A DNA stretch of 64,000 bases from JAAGZL01 sp050297535 (GCA_050297535.1 JBNKSV010000006.1:18589-82588), one strand, 5' to 3'. Positions 27,756 through 37,317 are shown, numbered from the stretch's first letter. Notes: generated by a model from the letters alone, not told the origin. Numbers and translations are program-made.

Positions 27756-28943
27756 ATGACTCAACCGTTGCTAATCGTTGTGGATGATGAACCGGAGATG
27801 GGTAACTTCGTCTGTAATGTAGCTTTAAAGCAAGGCTTCGACACCATTAATGCGACCCATGCAACGGAGTTTGTAACGCAATATAAAGATGAAGCAAGCG
27901 TAGTCATTCTGGACCTGTTCATGCCAGACATTGACGGTATTGAGCTGATTCGATTCCTTGGGAAACGCAAGAGCAATGCCGCGGTCATCCTGATGAGCGG
28001 GGTAGACAAAAGCGTACTCTATTCCGCGCAGGAACTCGCACATGAACTTGGGTTGCACCTGCTTGGCACCATGAGCAAGCCATTCAGGAAAGACAATCTG
28101 GTTGAGCTTCTGGATAAATCACAACAACGATCGGATAGCTGTCTACTAGTAGAAAATACAGATGAACATAAGATCACGGAAGACGAGCTATCCCAAGCCA
28201 TACGCAATGGTGAACTTGAGGTCTACTACCAACCACAGATAGAAGTATCCAGTAAGAGGCTGATAGGGGCAGAAACCCTGATCCGCTGGAATCACCCTAC
28301 TAGAGGATTGATAGTCCCGGCCAATTTTCTACCCCTGGCCGAAGGTACCAAGCTGATTGATGAGATCGCAAGGTTCGTTCTGGACCAAGCCATCCAGAAA
28401 TGCCGACAATGGAATGACGCTGGAATAGCCATGGACGTATCCATAAATATATCACCCCAAACAATTAGCGACTACAGCTTCCCAGAAAGACTGCTCGCCA
28501 TGACACAGCGGTACCAAGTCGAACCGAATAAACTTATCCTCGAAATCACAGAGACATCTGCCATCGGCGACCTTTCTAAATCACTAGACATCCTGACCAG
28601 GATACGCATGAAGGGGTTCAAACTCTCCATAGACGACTTTGGCACTGGCCACGCCTCCTTGGAAAAACTGGCCAGAATACCATTCACAGAACTTAAGATA
28701 GACCGCTCATTCATCCGGCACCTGGATAAGGATCCTGTATCGAAAACCATAGCGGAACTCTCTATTATATTGGCCCACGAGATGGAAATGACCACCGTAG
28801 CAGAGGGGGTTGAAACCAGAGACAGTTGGAATAGTCTGGAACAACTGGGATGTGATCGCGCCCAGGGATTTTGGATCGCACATCCGATGCCGGCAAAGGA
28901 TCTATTGCCCTGGCTGGACAAATGGAACGCTCAAAAACAATAA
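27756..28943 (+). CDS. Response regulator with EAL cyclic di-GMP phosphodiesterase domain
   Basis: The 395-residue protein has a receiver domain (about 5-120, VVDDEPE, phosphoacceptor in ILDLFMPDIDG) and an EAL domain (about 150-390). The EAL signature itself reads ETL, but metal and catalytic residues look intact: NISPQ, LEITETSA, IDDFGTGHASL, LKIDRSFI, VAEGVET and the final QGF segment. It should therefore degrade cyclic di-GMP to pGpG. It lies 15 bases after the hybrid kinase and is very likely controlled by it. Confidence 0.92.
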   Translation: MTQPLLIVVDDEPEMGNFVCNVALKQGFDTINATHATEFVTQYKDEASVVILDLFMPDIDGIELIRFLGKRKSNAAVILMSGVDKSVLYSAQELAHELGLHLLGTMSKPFRKDNLVELLDKSQQRSDSCLLVENTDEHKITEDELSQAIRNGELEVYYQPQIEVSSKRLIGAETLIRWNHPTRGLIVPANFLPLAEGTKLIDEIARFVLDQAIQKCRQWNDAGIAMDVSINISPQTISDYSFPERLLAMTQRYQVEPNKLILEITETSAIGDLSKSLDILTRIRMKGFKLSIDDFGTGHASLEKLARIPFTELKIDRSFIRHLDKDPVSKTIAELSIILAHEMEMTTVAEGVETRDSWNSLEQLGCDRAQGFWIAHPMPAKDLLPWLDKWNAQKQ

Positions 28944-29051
28944 TAATTATTAATTATTTTAAAGCATTTCCGCTAAAATCCATTTAGAATGCACATCTTT
29001 ATGTGAGTCAATACAAAGACTTGCATATTACCTTTTGATAACTATCATATG

Positions 29052-29078
29052 GCGGGTTCGAATCGCTGACCCGCTTTT
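29052..29078 (+). terminator. Rho-independent terminator after the EAL regulator
   Basis: GCGGGT (29052-29057) pairs with ACCCGC (29069-29074) and is followed by four T residues on the plus strand. It lies about 110 bases beyond the EAL gene stop and before ppdK, so it separates the two transcription units. The loop resembles a tRNA T-loop only by chance. Confidence 0.7.
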
Positions 29079-29151
29079 AAAAACAATACAGATTATTTAT
29101 TGTTTTTAATAGATATTTTCCTAATTAAGATACAGCCCAGAAGGCCAGAAA

Positions 29152-31809
29152 ATGACGATAGAATCCATTAAACGAGTCTACTACTTTGGAAAAACCAAGT
29201 CGGAGGGCTCCAAGGACATGAAAGAACTGCTTGGAGGCAAAGGCGCAAACCTGGCAGAAATGACATCCATAGGGCTTCCCGTACCACCCGGATTTACTAT
29301 CACCACAGAAACATGTTCTAAATACAATAAGAATGGTGGAGTGCTACCTGAGCGCCTGATGCAGGAGGTACAAGCCAACATAGATATGCTGGAAAATGAG
29401 ACCGGCAAAAGTTTTGGCAGCGAAGATAACCCCTTGATCGTCTCGGTCCGCAGCGGCGCTGCAGTCAGTATGCCGGGAATGATGGACACTGTTCTGAATC
29501 TGGGCCTGAACGACAAGGCCATCATCGGTCTAGCCAAGGCATTTAACAATCGACGCTTTGCCCTGGATGCTTATCGCCGCCTGATCAACATGTTTGGCGA
29601 CGTGGTAATGGGCGTCCCGCATGAAGAGTTTGAAAAAGAGTTTGACCGCATCAAGGCGGAGTTTGGCGTCAAACTGGATACAGAACTGGATGAATCCGGG
29701 CTGGAAAGGCTGATAGAGGCATACAAGGCAGTCTACAAAAAACACACCGGAGACGAATTTCCACAAGACCCATACCAGCAGCTGGAAAAATCTATCGAAG
29801 CGGTATTCAAGAGTTGGAACATACCGCGTGCCGTCCGCTACCGTGAAATCAATGAGATCACCGGTCTATTAGGTACCGCCGTAAATGTCCAGACCATGGT
29901 GTTTGGCAACATGGGCGAAGACTCCGGGACCGGCGTGGCCTTCACCAGAAATCCATCCACAGGTGAGAATGAATTTTATGGTGAATTCCTGATCAATGCC
30001 CAAGGTGAAGATGTGGTTGCCGGCATCCGCACCCCTAAGAACATCAGCGAGATGAGCGCCTGGAACAGCGGCATTTATGATCAGCTCATCGAGACCAAAC
30101 GCATCCTGGAAGACCACTACCGTGAGATGCAAGATATCGAATTCACTATTGAGCACGATAAACTCTACATCCTCCAGACCAGAACCGGAAAACGCACCGG
30201 ACTGGCCGCAGTAAAGATTGCAGTAGACATGTTCCAGGAAGGGCACATCACGAGAAACGACGCCCTACTACGCATTCCGGCAAACGACTTGACCCAACTC
30301 CTGTTACCGACTTTTGATCCAACGGCAGAACGGGACATATTAACCACCGGCCTCCCGGCATCTCCAGGCGCCGCCTCTGGCAAGCTGGCCTTCTCCGCCG
30401 AGGAGGCAGTAGAACGCACAAATAATGGCGAAGCCGTGATACTCGTACGCAAAGAGACCAGTCCGGAAGACGTTAGTGGCATGCACGTCGCGGCTGGCAT
30501 CCTGACCTCAACCGGTGGCATGACCAGCCACGCGGCAGTAGTCGCCAGAGGCTGGGGGAAATGCTGTGTTGCCGGCGCCGGAGATATAGCGATAGACGAG
30601 CACAGCCAGACCATCAAGATCGACGGCCGCACCTTTGGTGTCAATGACGTGATCAGTCTGGACGGCACCTCCGGGCAGGTTATGGCCGGAGCCGTACCCA
30701 CCAAGGAGCCGGAACTGTCAGAAGAATTCACCGCCATCATGGAATGGGCTGATGAATTCCGCACCCTAAAAGTAAGGACCAATGCCGACACCCCGGCTGA
30801 TGCCGCCAGGGCCAGGGCCTTCGGCGCTGAGGGAATAGGTCTATGCCGTACTGAACACATGTTCTTCGATGAGAACCGCATAACCGACATGCGTGAGATG
30901 ATCCTGTCCGAGACTGTGCAGCAGCGGCGCAACGCCCTGGACAAGCTCCTGCCGCATCAACGTAGCGACTTTATCGGCATCCTGACGGCGATGGACGGCC
31001 TGCCGGTAACCATCCGCCTGCTGGACCCTCCCCTGCATGAATTCCTGCCACACGATGAAGAGATCCAGCAGGAACTCGCCGAGAAGATGGGAATAACCAT
31101 TGAGAAGGTAAAGCAGCGTCTGGTTCAGTTACATGAGGCCAACCCCATGCTGGGACACCGTGGTTGCCGTCTCTCCGTAACCTACCCTGAGATCCTTGAG
31201 ATGCAAGTGCGGGCCATAACCGAGGCCGCCCTAGCCTGCAAAAAGGATGGGGTGGATGCAAGGCCTGAGATTATGATCCCATTGGTTGGGACAGCGAACG
31301 AACTCTCCCTGCTCCGTTCCAAGGTGGAGGCCACCATAGCTACGGTCTTAAAAGAGGATGGCGGCCAGAAATCACTGGATATCCTCATCGGCACCATGAT
31401 AGAGATACCGCGCGCCGCCCTTACTGCGGATGAGATTGCCGAACATGCCGATTTCTTCAGTTTCGGCACCAACGACCTCACGCAGATGACCTTCGGTTAC
31501 AGCCGTGATGACGTGAACACCTTCCTGCCAGAATATATTAAACAGGAGATCCTGTACTGCGACCCATTCCAGTCCCTGGACACAGCCGGTGTCGGACAAC
31601 TTGTGGAGATGGGCACCTCCAAGGGTAGAAGTGTGCGTAGCAACCTTAAGGTAGGTATATGCGGCGAACATGGCGGTGATCCGGCCTCCATTGATTTCTG
31701 CCACAGGACCGGCCTGGACTATGTTTCCTGCTCTCCTTTCCGCGTACCCATTGCCAGACTGGCGACGGCCCAGGCCGCGGTAAGGAACACGGAAATAAAG
31801 TACGGCTAA
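29152..31809 (+). CDS. ppdK: Pyruvate, phosphate dikinase
   Basis: The 885-residue enzyme interconverts pyruvate, ATP and phosphate with phosphoenolpyruvate, AMP and pyrophosphate. The N-terminal ATP-grasp domain (about 1-350) includes LLGGKGANLAEM and SVRSGAAVSMPGMMDT. The phosphohistidine domain has GGMTSHAAVVARGWGK (His460). The C-terminal PEP/pyruvate domain has EGIGLCRTEHMF, SFGTNDLTQ and GICGEHGGDP with the catalytic cysteine. It stands alone between two terminators. In a bacterium it may run toward PEP for gluconeogenesis or the reverse in pyrophosphate-based glycolysis. Confidence 0.97.
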   Translation: MTIESIKRVYYFGKTKSEGSKDMKELLGGKGANLAEMTSIGLPVPPGFTITTETCSKYNKNGGVLPERLMQEVQANIDMLENETGKSFGSEDNPLIVSVRSGAAVSMPGMMDTVLNLGLNDKAIIGLAKAFNNRRFALDAYRRLINMFGDVVMGVPHEEFEKEFDRIKAEFGVKLDTELDESGLERLIEAYKAVYKKHTGDEFPQDPYQQLEKSIEAVFKSWNIPRAVRYREINEITGLLGTAVNVQTMVFGNMGEDSGTGVAFTRNPSTGENEFYGEFLINAQGEDVVAGIRTPKNISEMSAWNSGIYDQLIETKRILEDHYREMQDIEFTIEHDKLYILQTRTGKRTGLAAVKIAVDMFQEGHITRNDALLRIPANDLTQLLLPTFDPTAERDILTTGLPASPGAASGKLAFSAEEAVERTNNGEAVILVRKETSPEDVSGMHVAAGILTSTGGMTSHAAVVARGWGKCCVAGAGDIAIDEHSQTIKIDGRTFGVNDVISLDGTSGQVMAGAVPTKEPELSEEFTAIMEWADEFRTLKVRTNADTPADAARARAFGAEGIGLCRTEHMFFDENRITDMREMILSETVQQRRNALDKLLPHQRSDFIGILTAMDGLPVTIRLLDPPLHEFLPHDEEIQQELAEKMGITIEKVKQRLVQLHEANPMLGHRGCRLSVTYPEILEMQVRAITEAALACKKDGVDARPEIMIPLVGTANELSLLRSKVEATIATVLKEDGGQKSLDILIGTMIEIPRAALTADEIAEHADFFSFGTNDLTQMTFGYSRDDVNTFLPEYIKQEILYCDPFQSLDTAGVGQLVEMGTSKGRSVRSNLKVGICGEHGGDPASIDFCHRTGLDYVSCSPFRVPIARLATAQAAVRNTEIKYG

Positions 31810-31831
31810 TTTAATAAATTCAGGGTATTCG

Positions 31832-31865
31832 GGCGGTTATGGAATTTTCCATAGCCGCCTTTTTT
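31832..31865 (+). terminator. Rho-independent terminator of ppdK
   Basis: A 13-base stem with one G-T wobble joins 31832-31844 and 31847-31859, followed by six T residues (31860-31865). It begins 22 bases after the ppdK stop. Confidence 0.93.
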
Positions 31866-31935
31866 ATCCTATCCCACCAGATATCACCTCCAAACCAGGC
31901 GTTAAAACCCAGCCTTATCATCCCAAATTCAGCAT

Positions 31936-31962
31936 CTTGAAAAATCAAATAGGCGCTCATAT
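31936..31962 (+). promoter_or_regulatory. Sigma-32-like heat-shock promoter of the hsp20 pair
   Basis: CTTGAAA (31936-31942) matches the sigma-32 -35 box exactly. Thirteen bases later CTCATAT (31956-31962) resembles the CCCCAT-x-T -10 box. It lies about 55 bases before the first Hsp20 start and directly after the ppdK terminator, a sensible place for a heat-shock promoter. Confidence 0.6.
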
Positions 31963-32017
31963 CTAGTCAATACATTACGAATTAACCGGTAATTATTAAC
32001 TACCAAGGAGTTGCAAA

Positions 32018-32443
32018 ATGATTACACGCTTTTCTGATCCATTCGAGGCCCTGCTTAACATACAGCGCGCCCTGGACCGTTCCAGACTAAGCAACTGGCC
32101 CGGACATACCACATCCAGCCACGGCAGCTACCCTCCTGTGAATGTGTTTCAACAGGGGGAAGACCTAGTGGTCACAGCCGAGCTTCCCGGGGTTAAAAAA
32201 GAGGATCTTGAGATATCAATCAAGAGAAATCAGCTGCGCATATCCGGTAAGAAAGAGGTTAAGTTAGATGATGACTTGAGCATACACCGACGGGAACGCT
32301 CCTCCGGAAGCTTTGACCGCACCTTCAATCTACCACTGGAGATAGATGCCGATCAGGTCAAGGCAGAACTTCAGGATGGGGTGCTGGCACTATTCCTGCC
32401 GCGGGCAGAGAAGGACAAGGCCAAGAGCATTCCCATAAACTGA
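32018..32443 (+). CDS. Hsp20-family small heat-shock protein
   Basis: The 141-residue chaperone has a short N-terminal arm, an alpha-crystallin domain (about 40-130, with VVTAELPGVKKEDLEISI and VLALFLPRAE) and a C-terminal I-P-I motif (SIPIN) that docks onto neighbouring subunits. It binds unfolding proteins without ATP. A clear AAGGAG site precedes the start. A second Hsp20 gene follows 63 bases later, probably in the same heat-shock transcript. Confidence 0.95.
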   Translation: MITRFSDPFEALLNIQRALDRSRLSNWPGHTTSSHGSYPPVNVFQQGEDLVVTAELPGVKKEDLEISIKRNQLRISGKKEVKLDDDLSIHRRERSSGSFDRTFNLPLEIDADQVKAELQDGVLALFLPRAEKDKAKSIPIN

Positions 32444-32506
32444 GAAGGATGCGTACAGATTAACCTTATTTATCCAATAGTTACATAGATACATGAGGAT
32501 ACAGAA

Positions 32507-32905
32507 ATGAGCGATTCCAAAGTATTAGATACAGTTGAAAAAAAGGAACTGCAAACCGAACAGGAAAAGACTGTTCCTGGAAAGTACTATGTTCCGTATA
32601 CAGATATCTTCGAAGAACAGGATGCCCTAATCGTGGTTATGGAAATGCCTGGTGTTGAGCGGAATGACACGGAAATACATATTGAGAAGAACATCCTCTC
32701 AGTAGAAGGCAAGATAAACCACGCAAAATATGATGGGCTAAGTCCTGTCTATACCGAATACAACGTTGGGCATTACAGCAGAAGCTTCACCCTGTCCAAT
32801 GAGATCGACCAGGATGGAATTACTGCCCAGACGGAAGATGGGGTACTGACTCTAAGGCTGCCTAAAAGCAAAGAGGCCGCTCCCAGGCGCATTGAAGTAT
32901 CCTAA
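32507..32905 (+). CDS. Second Hsp20-family small heat-shock protein
   Basis: This 132-residue protein has a charged N-terminal arm (Lys/Glu rich, about 1-30) and an alpha-crystallin domain (about 36-122, LIVVMEMPGVERNDTEIHI and GVLTLRLPKS). Its C-terminal motif is R-I-E-V, a variant of I-x-I. It differs from the upstream Hsp20 well beyond a recent duplication. The pair may form mixed oligomers, as seen for paired small heat-shock proteins in other bacteria. Confidence 0.94.
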   Translation: MSDSKVLDTVEKKELQTEQEKTVPGKYYVPYTDIFEEQDALIVVMEMPGVERNDTEIHIEKNILSVEGKINHAKYDGLSPVYTEYNVGHYSRSFTLSNEIDQDGITAQTEDGVLTLRLPKSKEAAPRRIEVS

Positions 32906-32921
32906 AGATACGAACACACAC

Positions 32922-32950
32922 CGGATACCCACCCTGCGCGTGGGTATCCG
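32922..32950. terminator. Terminator-like inverted repeat between hsp20 and the cold-shock gene
   Basis: CGGATACCCAC (32922-32932) pairs perfectly with 32940-32950 around a seven-base loop. It sits between two convergent genes. Neither side has a clear T run, so termination is likely but not certain. Confidence 0.55.
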
Positions 32951-33004
32951 AACAACCCCAACAAATTGAAACCTAACGACCCTGAAACAGATCGGTACAG
33001 GCTA

Positions 33005-33214
33005 TTAAGATGCCTCAGTCGAGACTCTTACAGCCTGTGGACCTTTAGGACCATTTTCAACATCATAGCTTACAGTCTGGCCTTCTTGCAGAGTCTTAAA
33101 TCCACCCCCCTCAATAGCCGAGAAATGCACAAACACATCCGAACTACCATCCTGCGGAGAAATAAAACCGTAACCCTTAGCCTCGTTGAACCATTTGACA
33201 GTACCAGTAACCAT
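33005..33214 (-). CDS. CspA-family cold-shock RNA-binding protein
   Basis: The 69-residue protein is a single cold-shock domain. Both RNA-binding motifs are present: KGYGFI (RNP1) and DVFVHF (RNP2), within TGTVKWFNEAKGYGFISP. These proteins melt RNA secondary structure. The 259 bases upstream (33215-33473) hold no gene and probably carry its promoter and a leader; I saw no certain cold-box. Whether it is induced by cold cannot be told from sequence. Confidence 0.95.
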   Translation of the reverse strand: MVTGTVKWFNEAKGYGFISPQDGSSDVFVHFSAIEGGGFKTLQEGQTVSYDVENGPKGPQAVRVSTEAS

Positions 33215-33473
33215 TTATCCTACCTCAAGCAATACAATTCAGTTCTTGTTTAATCACAATCCGGCGGTCTGGAAATTAAATGAACAATCAAAATACACCG
33301 TTAATACCCAAGACCTAATCGTGACAAAAAACATTCTAAAGCAAAAATCAATCAGATAGTAACCATTATTATCTATATTATTATCCGATATGATTAAAAA
33401 TATCCGGTCAACACTATCTCGACGGCATGCAACTATACATCTCTTCTTGAGATTAAGATCATAGGTTAAAAAA

Positions 33474-33731
33474 ATGACAAATATCTGGACCGTTTATATG
33501 GTGCGCTGCTCAGACAATAGCCTCTATACTGGAATCACAACCGATATTGACAAAAGATTGCATGAACACAATTCCGGCATCAAACCAGGGGCAAAATATA
33601 CCCGTTCAAGGGGCCCAGTCACACTTGTATATACAGAAGAAGCTGAGAACCGCTCCACCGCTGCGAAGAGAGAATATGAAATAAAAAGCATGGACAAAAA
33701 TTCCAAAGAGATGCTGCTAAAAGGCGTATAA
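33474..33731 (+). CDS. GIY-YIG nuclease-family small protein (YhbQ-like)
   Basis: The 85-residue protein is a minimal GIY-YIG domain. The motif reads VYMVRCSDNSLYTGIT, with the second element in its usual place, then DKRLHEHN and a conserved glutamate in the tail (AAKREYEIKSM). Members of this short family are linked to DNA repair, and E. coli YhbQ has nuclease activity. Two bases separate it from the acylphosphatase gene, so they form an operon. Confidence 0.9.
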   Translation: MTNIWTVYMVRCSDNSLYTGITTDIDKRLHEHNSGIKPGAKYTRSRGPVTLVYTEEAENRSTAAKREYEIKSMDKNSKEMLLKGV

Positions 33732-33733
33732 GA

Positions 33734-34072
33734 ATGAGACGAAACCGGGTGTACTTTAAGGTCAGCGGCAAGGTTCAAGGTGTAATGTTCCGACAAACAT
33801 TTATCCGCTCCTGCCATTCCAAAGGACTGAAGGCAGCAGCCAGCAATCTGAGCGATGGAACTGTATCCTGCTATATATCCGGCGATACCGGTATGATTGA
33901 TAATGTAATGTCCAGTCTGCTTTCCGGTAATGCCCTAAACTCTTGGGGAGCATGTGTAGACAAGATTATCACCATATCAGATACAGAAGCTATCCCGTTT
34001 GAGAGGCATCAGGTAACTACGGATAACGTAGATACATTCAAATGGAATCCCAATGTTGATATGTATATATAG
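33734..34072 (+). CDS. Acylphosphatase
   Basis: This protein has an acylphosphatase domain in its first 90 residues. The catalytic arginine (Arg20 in GKVQGVMFRQ) and asparagine (Asn38 in NLSDGTV) are both in place. At 112 residues it is about 20 longer than usual, with an unaligned C-terminal tail. The family hydrolyses acyl phosphates. It lies two bases behind the GIY-YIG gene. Some substitutions (VMFR for VFFR) are mild, so activity is likely. Confidence 0.87.
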   Translation: MRRNRVYFKVSGKVQGVMFRQTFIRSCHSKGLKAAASNLSDGTVSCYISGDTGMIDNVMSSLLSGNALNSWGACVDKIITISDTEAIPFERHQVTTDNVDTFKWNPNVDMYI

Positions 34073-34274
34073 ATCGAAACGGACATAATTTTCTCAAGAA
34101 CAAAACTCCTGACTTTTTCAAATATTTCATAAATCCTTCACGCACATTGTCTACAATCTAGGGAGGTGTATTTTATAAAATTGCAATGACATCGGCTGTC
34201 AATATAACTAATTATAATATATAGGGTTTTTGTTATGAGATCTTGTACGTTCTGCATAATGGATTGGTGCAGAT

Positions 34275-35660
34275 GTGGATAAATTAATAGCACAATGTCA
34301 CGATCACGCAAATAATGGCTTCTACTCTCATCACCTATCAGAGATAGCAAATAAAGGGAACCAGGCATTTGCCACATCCGACATACTCAATGAGCATGGC
34401 GTACTCCTCGCCCGTAAAGGTGTGGCCATAGACCAGAATGTAAAACAGAGGCTCATAAAACACAAACTACTAAAACCGCTAGATAACAATGTCGGCCTGA
34501 AGCATCAGGCAGACGCCAAGACCCTTACTGGTGAATTCAAACAACTCCTGGATAGATACCCAGACATGCGTGCGATTGATGACGCACATAAGTTTGCGCC
34601 AGAATTCGAAAGACTGCTTAAACTGGAAAGGTTACACCCACAGGTAACCCAAAAACTCACCGTACTTGAAGCACAGATGCATAGCGAATTTGAGAAAAGT
34701 ATTTTCTCTGCCTGGATGTCTACATTGATCGCCTGTGAAATGGGGTTAAACACAGATGAAATTCGCGACACACTGGTTGCCGCCCTCATACACGATATCG
34801 GACTACTGCATCTTGACCCAGACATTGTGTGCGGCGACAGAGAACTTACTGCGGATGAATGGAAGACCGTCCGCGCCCATGTCATAGTAGGAAAATTAAT
34901 CGCGGACTCAGTACCGGGAATCTCCCCTGAGATACCACGCGCCGTCATAGAGCACCACGAGGACTGCTTTGGATCAGGATACCCCTTTGCCTTAAATGAG
35001 GGGCGGCTTGGTATACCAGGAAGAATTATAAACATGACCGACAGTATCCATTCCATTCGGATAAAGTCGTTTGAAAACAGCCAACGAACCCTCGGCGATA
35101 TCAAGCCGTACCTACAACTTAATTCTAATACCAATGGCTATGACGTGTTTCGTGCAGCCATGTCCATCATCAAGAAGTCGGGACTACAACCATTTAGACA
35201 AGGGCCAGATTGTTGCTCGATCCAATACGCTAAAAATCTTGGAAAACAGATCGATATCCTTAGAGAGGCAAAAACAGCTCTGGATGATATTCACGATAAT
35301 CTATTAGAGCTTAGCTACCGAATAGATCAGCACAATGCTAAACAGCTATCTGCTCTATCTGCAATAACGTGCCGAATACGATCGACCATACATGAATCAG
35401 GATTATTGAGTAACGAAATTTCCGAGTGGTTACAACAAGAAAGAGATATGTCAGACGTTGATGATACTGTCATGGACGAATTCAACGAAATTGAGCTACT
35501 CATCAATGAGTTGACCTGGCAGTTGCGTAATACTGTTCGTATGTTTCACAAATACAATGATTCGGATACCACGCAAGATACTATGATGCTGGAACACATT
35601 ATGACGTCGATAGAATCGATCCAGGGCATCTTTGACAAACTTAGTAATGTGAAACTGTAG
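34275..35660 (+). CDS. Atypical HD-GYP-like cyclic di-GMP phosphodiesterase
   Basis: The 461-residue protein lacks a receiver domain. An N-terminal region of about 130 residues precedes an HD-GYP-like domain (about 135-330) with LIHDIG (His173-Asp174), His202 in the H-x-x-x-G segment, HHE (227-229) and GYP (235-237). The usual opening histidine is not evident and HHE-x-x-x-GSGYP replaces HHE-R-x-DGSGYP. The C-terminal 120 residues form helices without a known domain. The first available start is GTG 34275; a stop codon lies just upstream. Activity is uncertain. Confidence 0.8.
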   Translation: MDKLIAQCHDHANNGFYSHHLSEIANKGNQAFATSDILNEHGVLLARKGVAIDQNVKQRLIKHKLLKPLDNNVGLKHQADAKTLTGEFKQLLDRYPDMRAIDDAHKFAPEFERLLKLERLHPQVTQKLTVLEAQMHSEFEKSIFSAWMSTLIACEMGLNTDEIRDTLVAALIHDIGLLHLDPDIVCGDRELTADEWKTVRAHVIVGKLIADSVPGISPEIPRAVIEHHEDCFGSGYPFALNEGRLGIPGRIINMTDSIHSIRIKSFENSQRTLGDIKPYLQLNSNTNGYDVFRAAMSIIKKSGLQPFRQGPDCCSIQYAKNLGKQIDILREAKTALDDIHDNLLELSYRIDQHNAKQLSALSAITCRIRSTIHESGLLSNEISEWLQQERDMSDVDDTVMDEFNEIELLINELTWQLRNTVRMFHKYNDSDTTQDTMMLEHIMTSIESIQGIFDKLSNVKL

Positions 35661-35672
35661 GCAGTAATAACG

Positions 35673-35702
35673 TCTGTTGGTGTGCTTGTGCACACCAACA
35701 GA
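35673..35702. terminator. Bidirectional terminator-like hairpin between the HD-GYP gene and lysS
   Basis: A perfect 13-base stem (35673-35685 with 35690-35702, loop TTGT) lies between two convergent genes. T runs are weak on both sides, but the position and stability fit shared termination. Confidence 0.7.
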
Positions 35703-35747
35703 TTGATTGTCCTACGGCCAAAGGAACTGATGACGCTTCAGAAAGAC

Positions 35748-37265
35748 CTACACCTCTGGTCGCATATGAGGAAAAAGCAGCACATCCCTTATCGACGGTG
35801 AATCGGTAAACAGCATCACCAAACGGTCAATGCCTATGCCCTCACCAGCCGTCGGCGGCAGACCATGTTCCAGAGCGCGTACATAATCGGCATCGAAATG
35901 CATCGCCTCCATATCCCCTGCCTCTTTCTCCTCAACCTGCTGACGAAAACGCTCCGCCTGATCCTCTGCGTCGTTTAGTTCGGAAAATCCATTTGCGATC
36001 TCGCGTCCACCCACGAAGAACTCGAAACGATCGGTAACAAACGGATCTTCATCGTTACGGCGCGCCAGAGGTGAGACCTCGGTAGGATAGGCAGTGATGA
36101 ATGTAGGATGCATCAAACGGTCTTCCACCGTCTTCTCAAATATCTCTATCTGGATCTTACCCAGCCCGTAACTAGCCTTCAGTGGAATCTCCAGGCGTTC
36201 GGCTATTGCCCTGGCCGTTGCTATATCATCCAACTCATCCGCGCTTATGTCTGAATTGAAATGCAGGATGGACTCTTTGACCGTCATACGATCAAACGGC
36301 TTGCCAAAATCGTACTCATCGCCCTGGTAGTTTATAACTGTGGTCCCCAGGATCTCCTGCGCCAGCGTGCGCAACATATCCTCGGTGAGGTCCATCAGAT
36401 CATTGAAATCCGCATAGGCCTCATAGAACTCCAGCATAGTAAACTCGGGATTATGCCGGGTGGATAGACCCTCGTTACGGAAATTGCGGTTGATCTCATA
36501 GACCTTTTCAAATCCGCCGACCACCAGACGCTTTAGATATAGCTCAGGCGCAATGCGCAAAAACAGTTCCATATCCAAGGCGTTATGTTTAGTGATGAAG
36601 GGGCGGGCGGCAGCACCACCAGGAATCGCCTGCATCATTGGCGTCTCTACCTCAAGAAACCCTTTGTTATTAAGGTAGTTGCGAATAAACTGCACTATGC
36701 GGGTACGGGTGAGGAAGGTTGCGCGCGAGGCCTCGTTCACGATGAGGTCAAGATAACGCTGACGATAACGCTGTTCCTGATCGCTGAAGGCATCAAACAC
36801 CTTGCCATCCGCCTCTTTCACCACCGGTAGCGGGCGCAGTGCCTTGGTCAGCATCCGCAGCTCATCACAGCGCACCGAAAGCTCTCCGGTATTAGTCTTA
36901 AATAACTGACCTTCAGCGCCTATGATGTCGCCCAGATCCCAGTTCTTCTTAAACTCCTCGTTATAAAAACCCTCAGGCAGACTGTCACGCTGAACATGGA
37001 GCTGGATACGTCCGGACATATCCTGAATATGGGCAAAACTCGCCTTGCCCATGATCCGCCTGCTCATCAAACGCCCAGCGACACTGACGCGAATGTTCAG
37101 GTCCTCTAGCTCCTCCTTATCCTTATCACCGTATTCAGCATGCAGCTCCCCAGCCATTACGTTGCGGCGAAAGTCATTGGGAAAGGCGTTACCTCGCTCA
37201 CGTAGCGTGGCGAGCTTCTCACGGCGTTGGGCAATCAGTTTGTTCTCATCAAGCTGTTCAGACAT
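35748..37265 (-). CDS. lysS: Lysyl-tRNA synthetase, class II
   Basis: The 505-residue enzyme charges tRNA-Lys. It has the OB-fold anticodon domain (about 60-150, with VAGRLMSRRIMGKASFAHI) and the class II catalytic core. Motif 2 is in FRNEGLSTRHNPEFTMLE and motif 3 in GIGIDRLVMLF near the C-terminus. Length is normal. It follows prfB by 52 bases, the classic prfB-lysS pair. Confidence 0.97.
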   Translation of the reverse strand: MSEQLDENKLIAQRREKLATLRERGNAFPNDFRRNVMAGELHAEYGDKDKEELEDLNIRVSVAGRLMSRRIMGKASFAHIQDMSGRIQLHVQRDSLPEGFYNEEFKKNWDLGDIIGAEGQLFKTNTGELSVRCDELRMLTKALRPLPVVKEADGKVFDAFSDQEQRYRQRYLDLIVNEASRATFLTRTRIVQFIRNYLNNKGFLEVETPMMQAIPGGAAARPFITKHNALDMELFLRIAPELYLKRLVVGGFEKVYEINRNFRNEGLSTRHNPEFTMLEFYEAYADFNDLMDLTEDMLRTLAQEILGTTVINYQGDEYDFGKPFDRMTVKESILHFNSDISADELDDIATARAIAERLEIPLKASYGLGKIQIEIFEKTVEDRLMHPTFITAYPTEVSPLARRNDEDPFVTDRFEFFVGGREIANGFSELNDAEDQAERFRQQVEEKEAGDMEAMHFDADYVRALEHGLPPTAGEGIGIDRLVMLFTDSPSIRDVLLFPHMRPEV

Positions 37266-37317
37266 CTTCTCTAATCTTTATGTTGTGAATGTAGATTTAA
37301 TGGTTTCGCCCATAGAT

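Noticed and set aside
29052..29078. tRNA fragment (GGGTTCGAATC resembles a T-loop)
   Set aside because: The stem pairing is not that of a T arm, no acceptor or anticodon arm is near, and a T run follows, so a terminator fits better.
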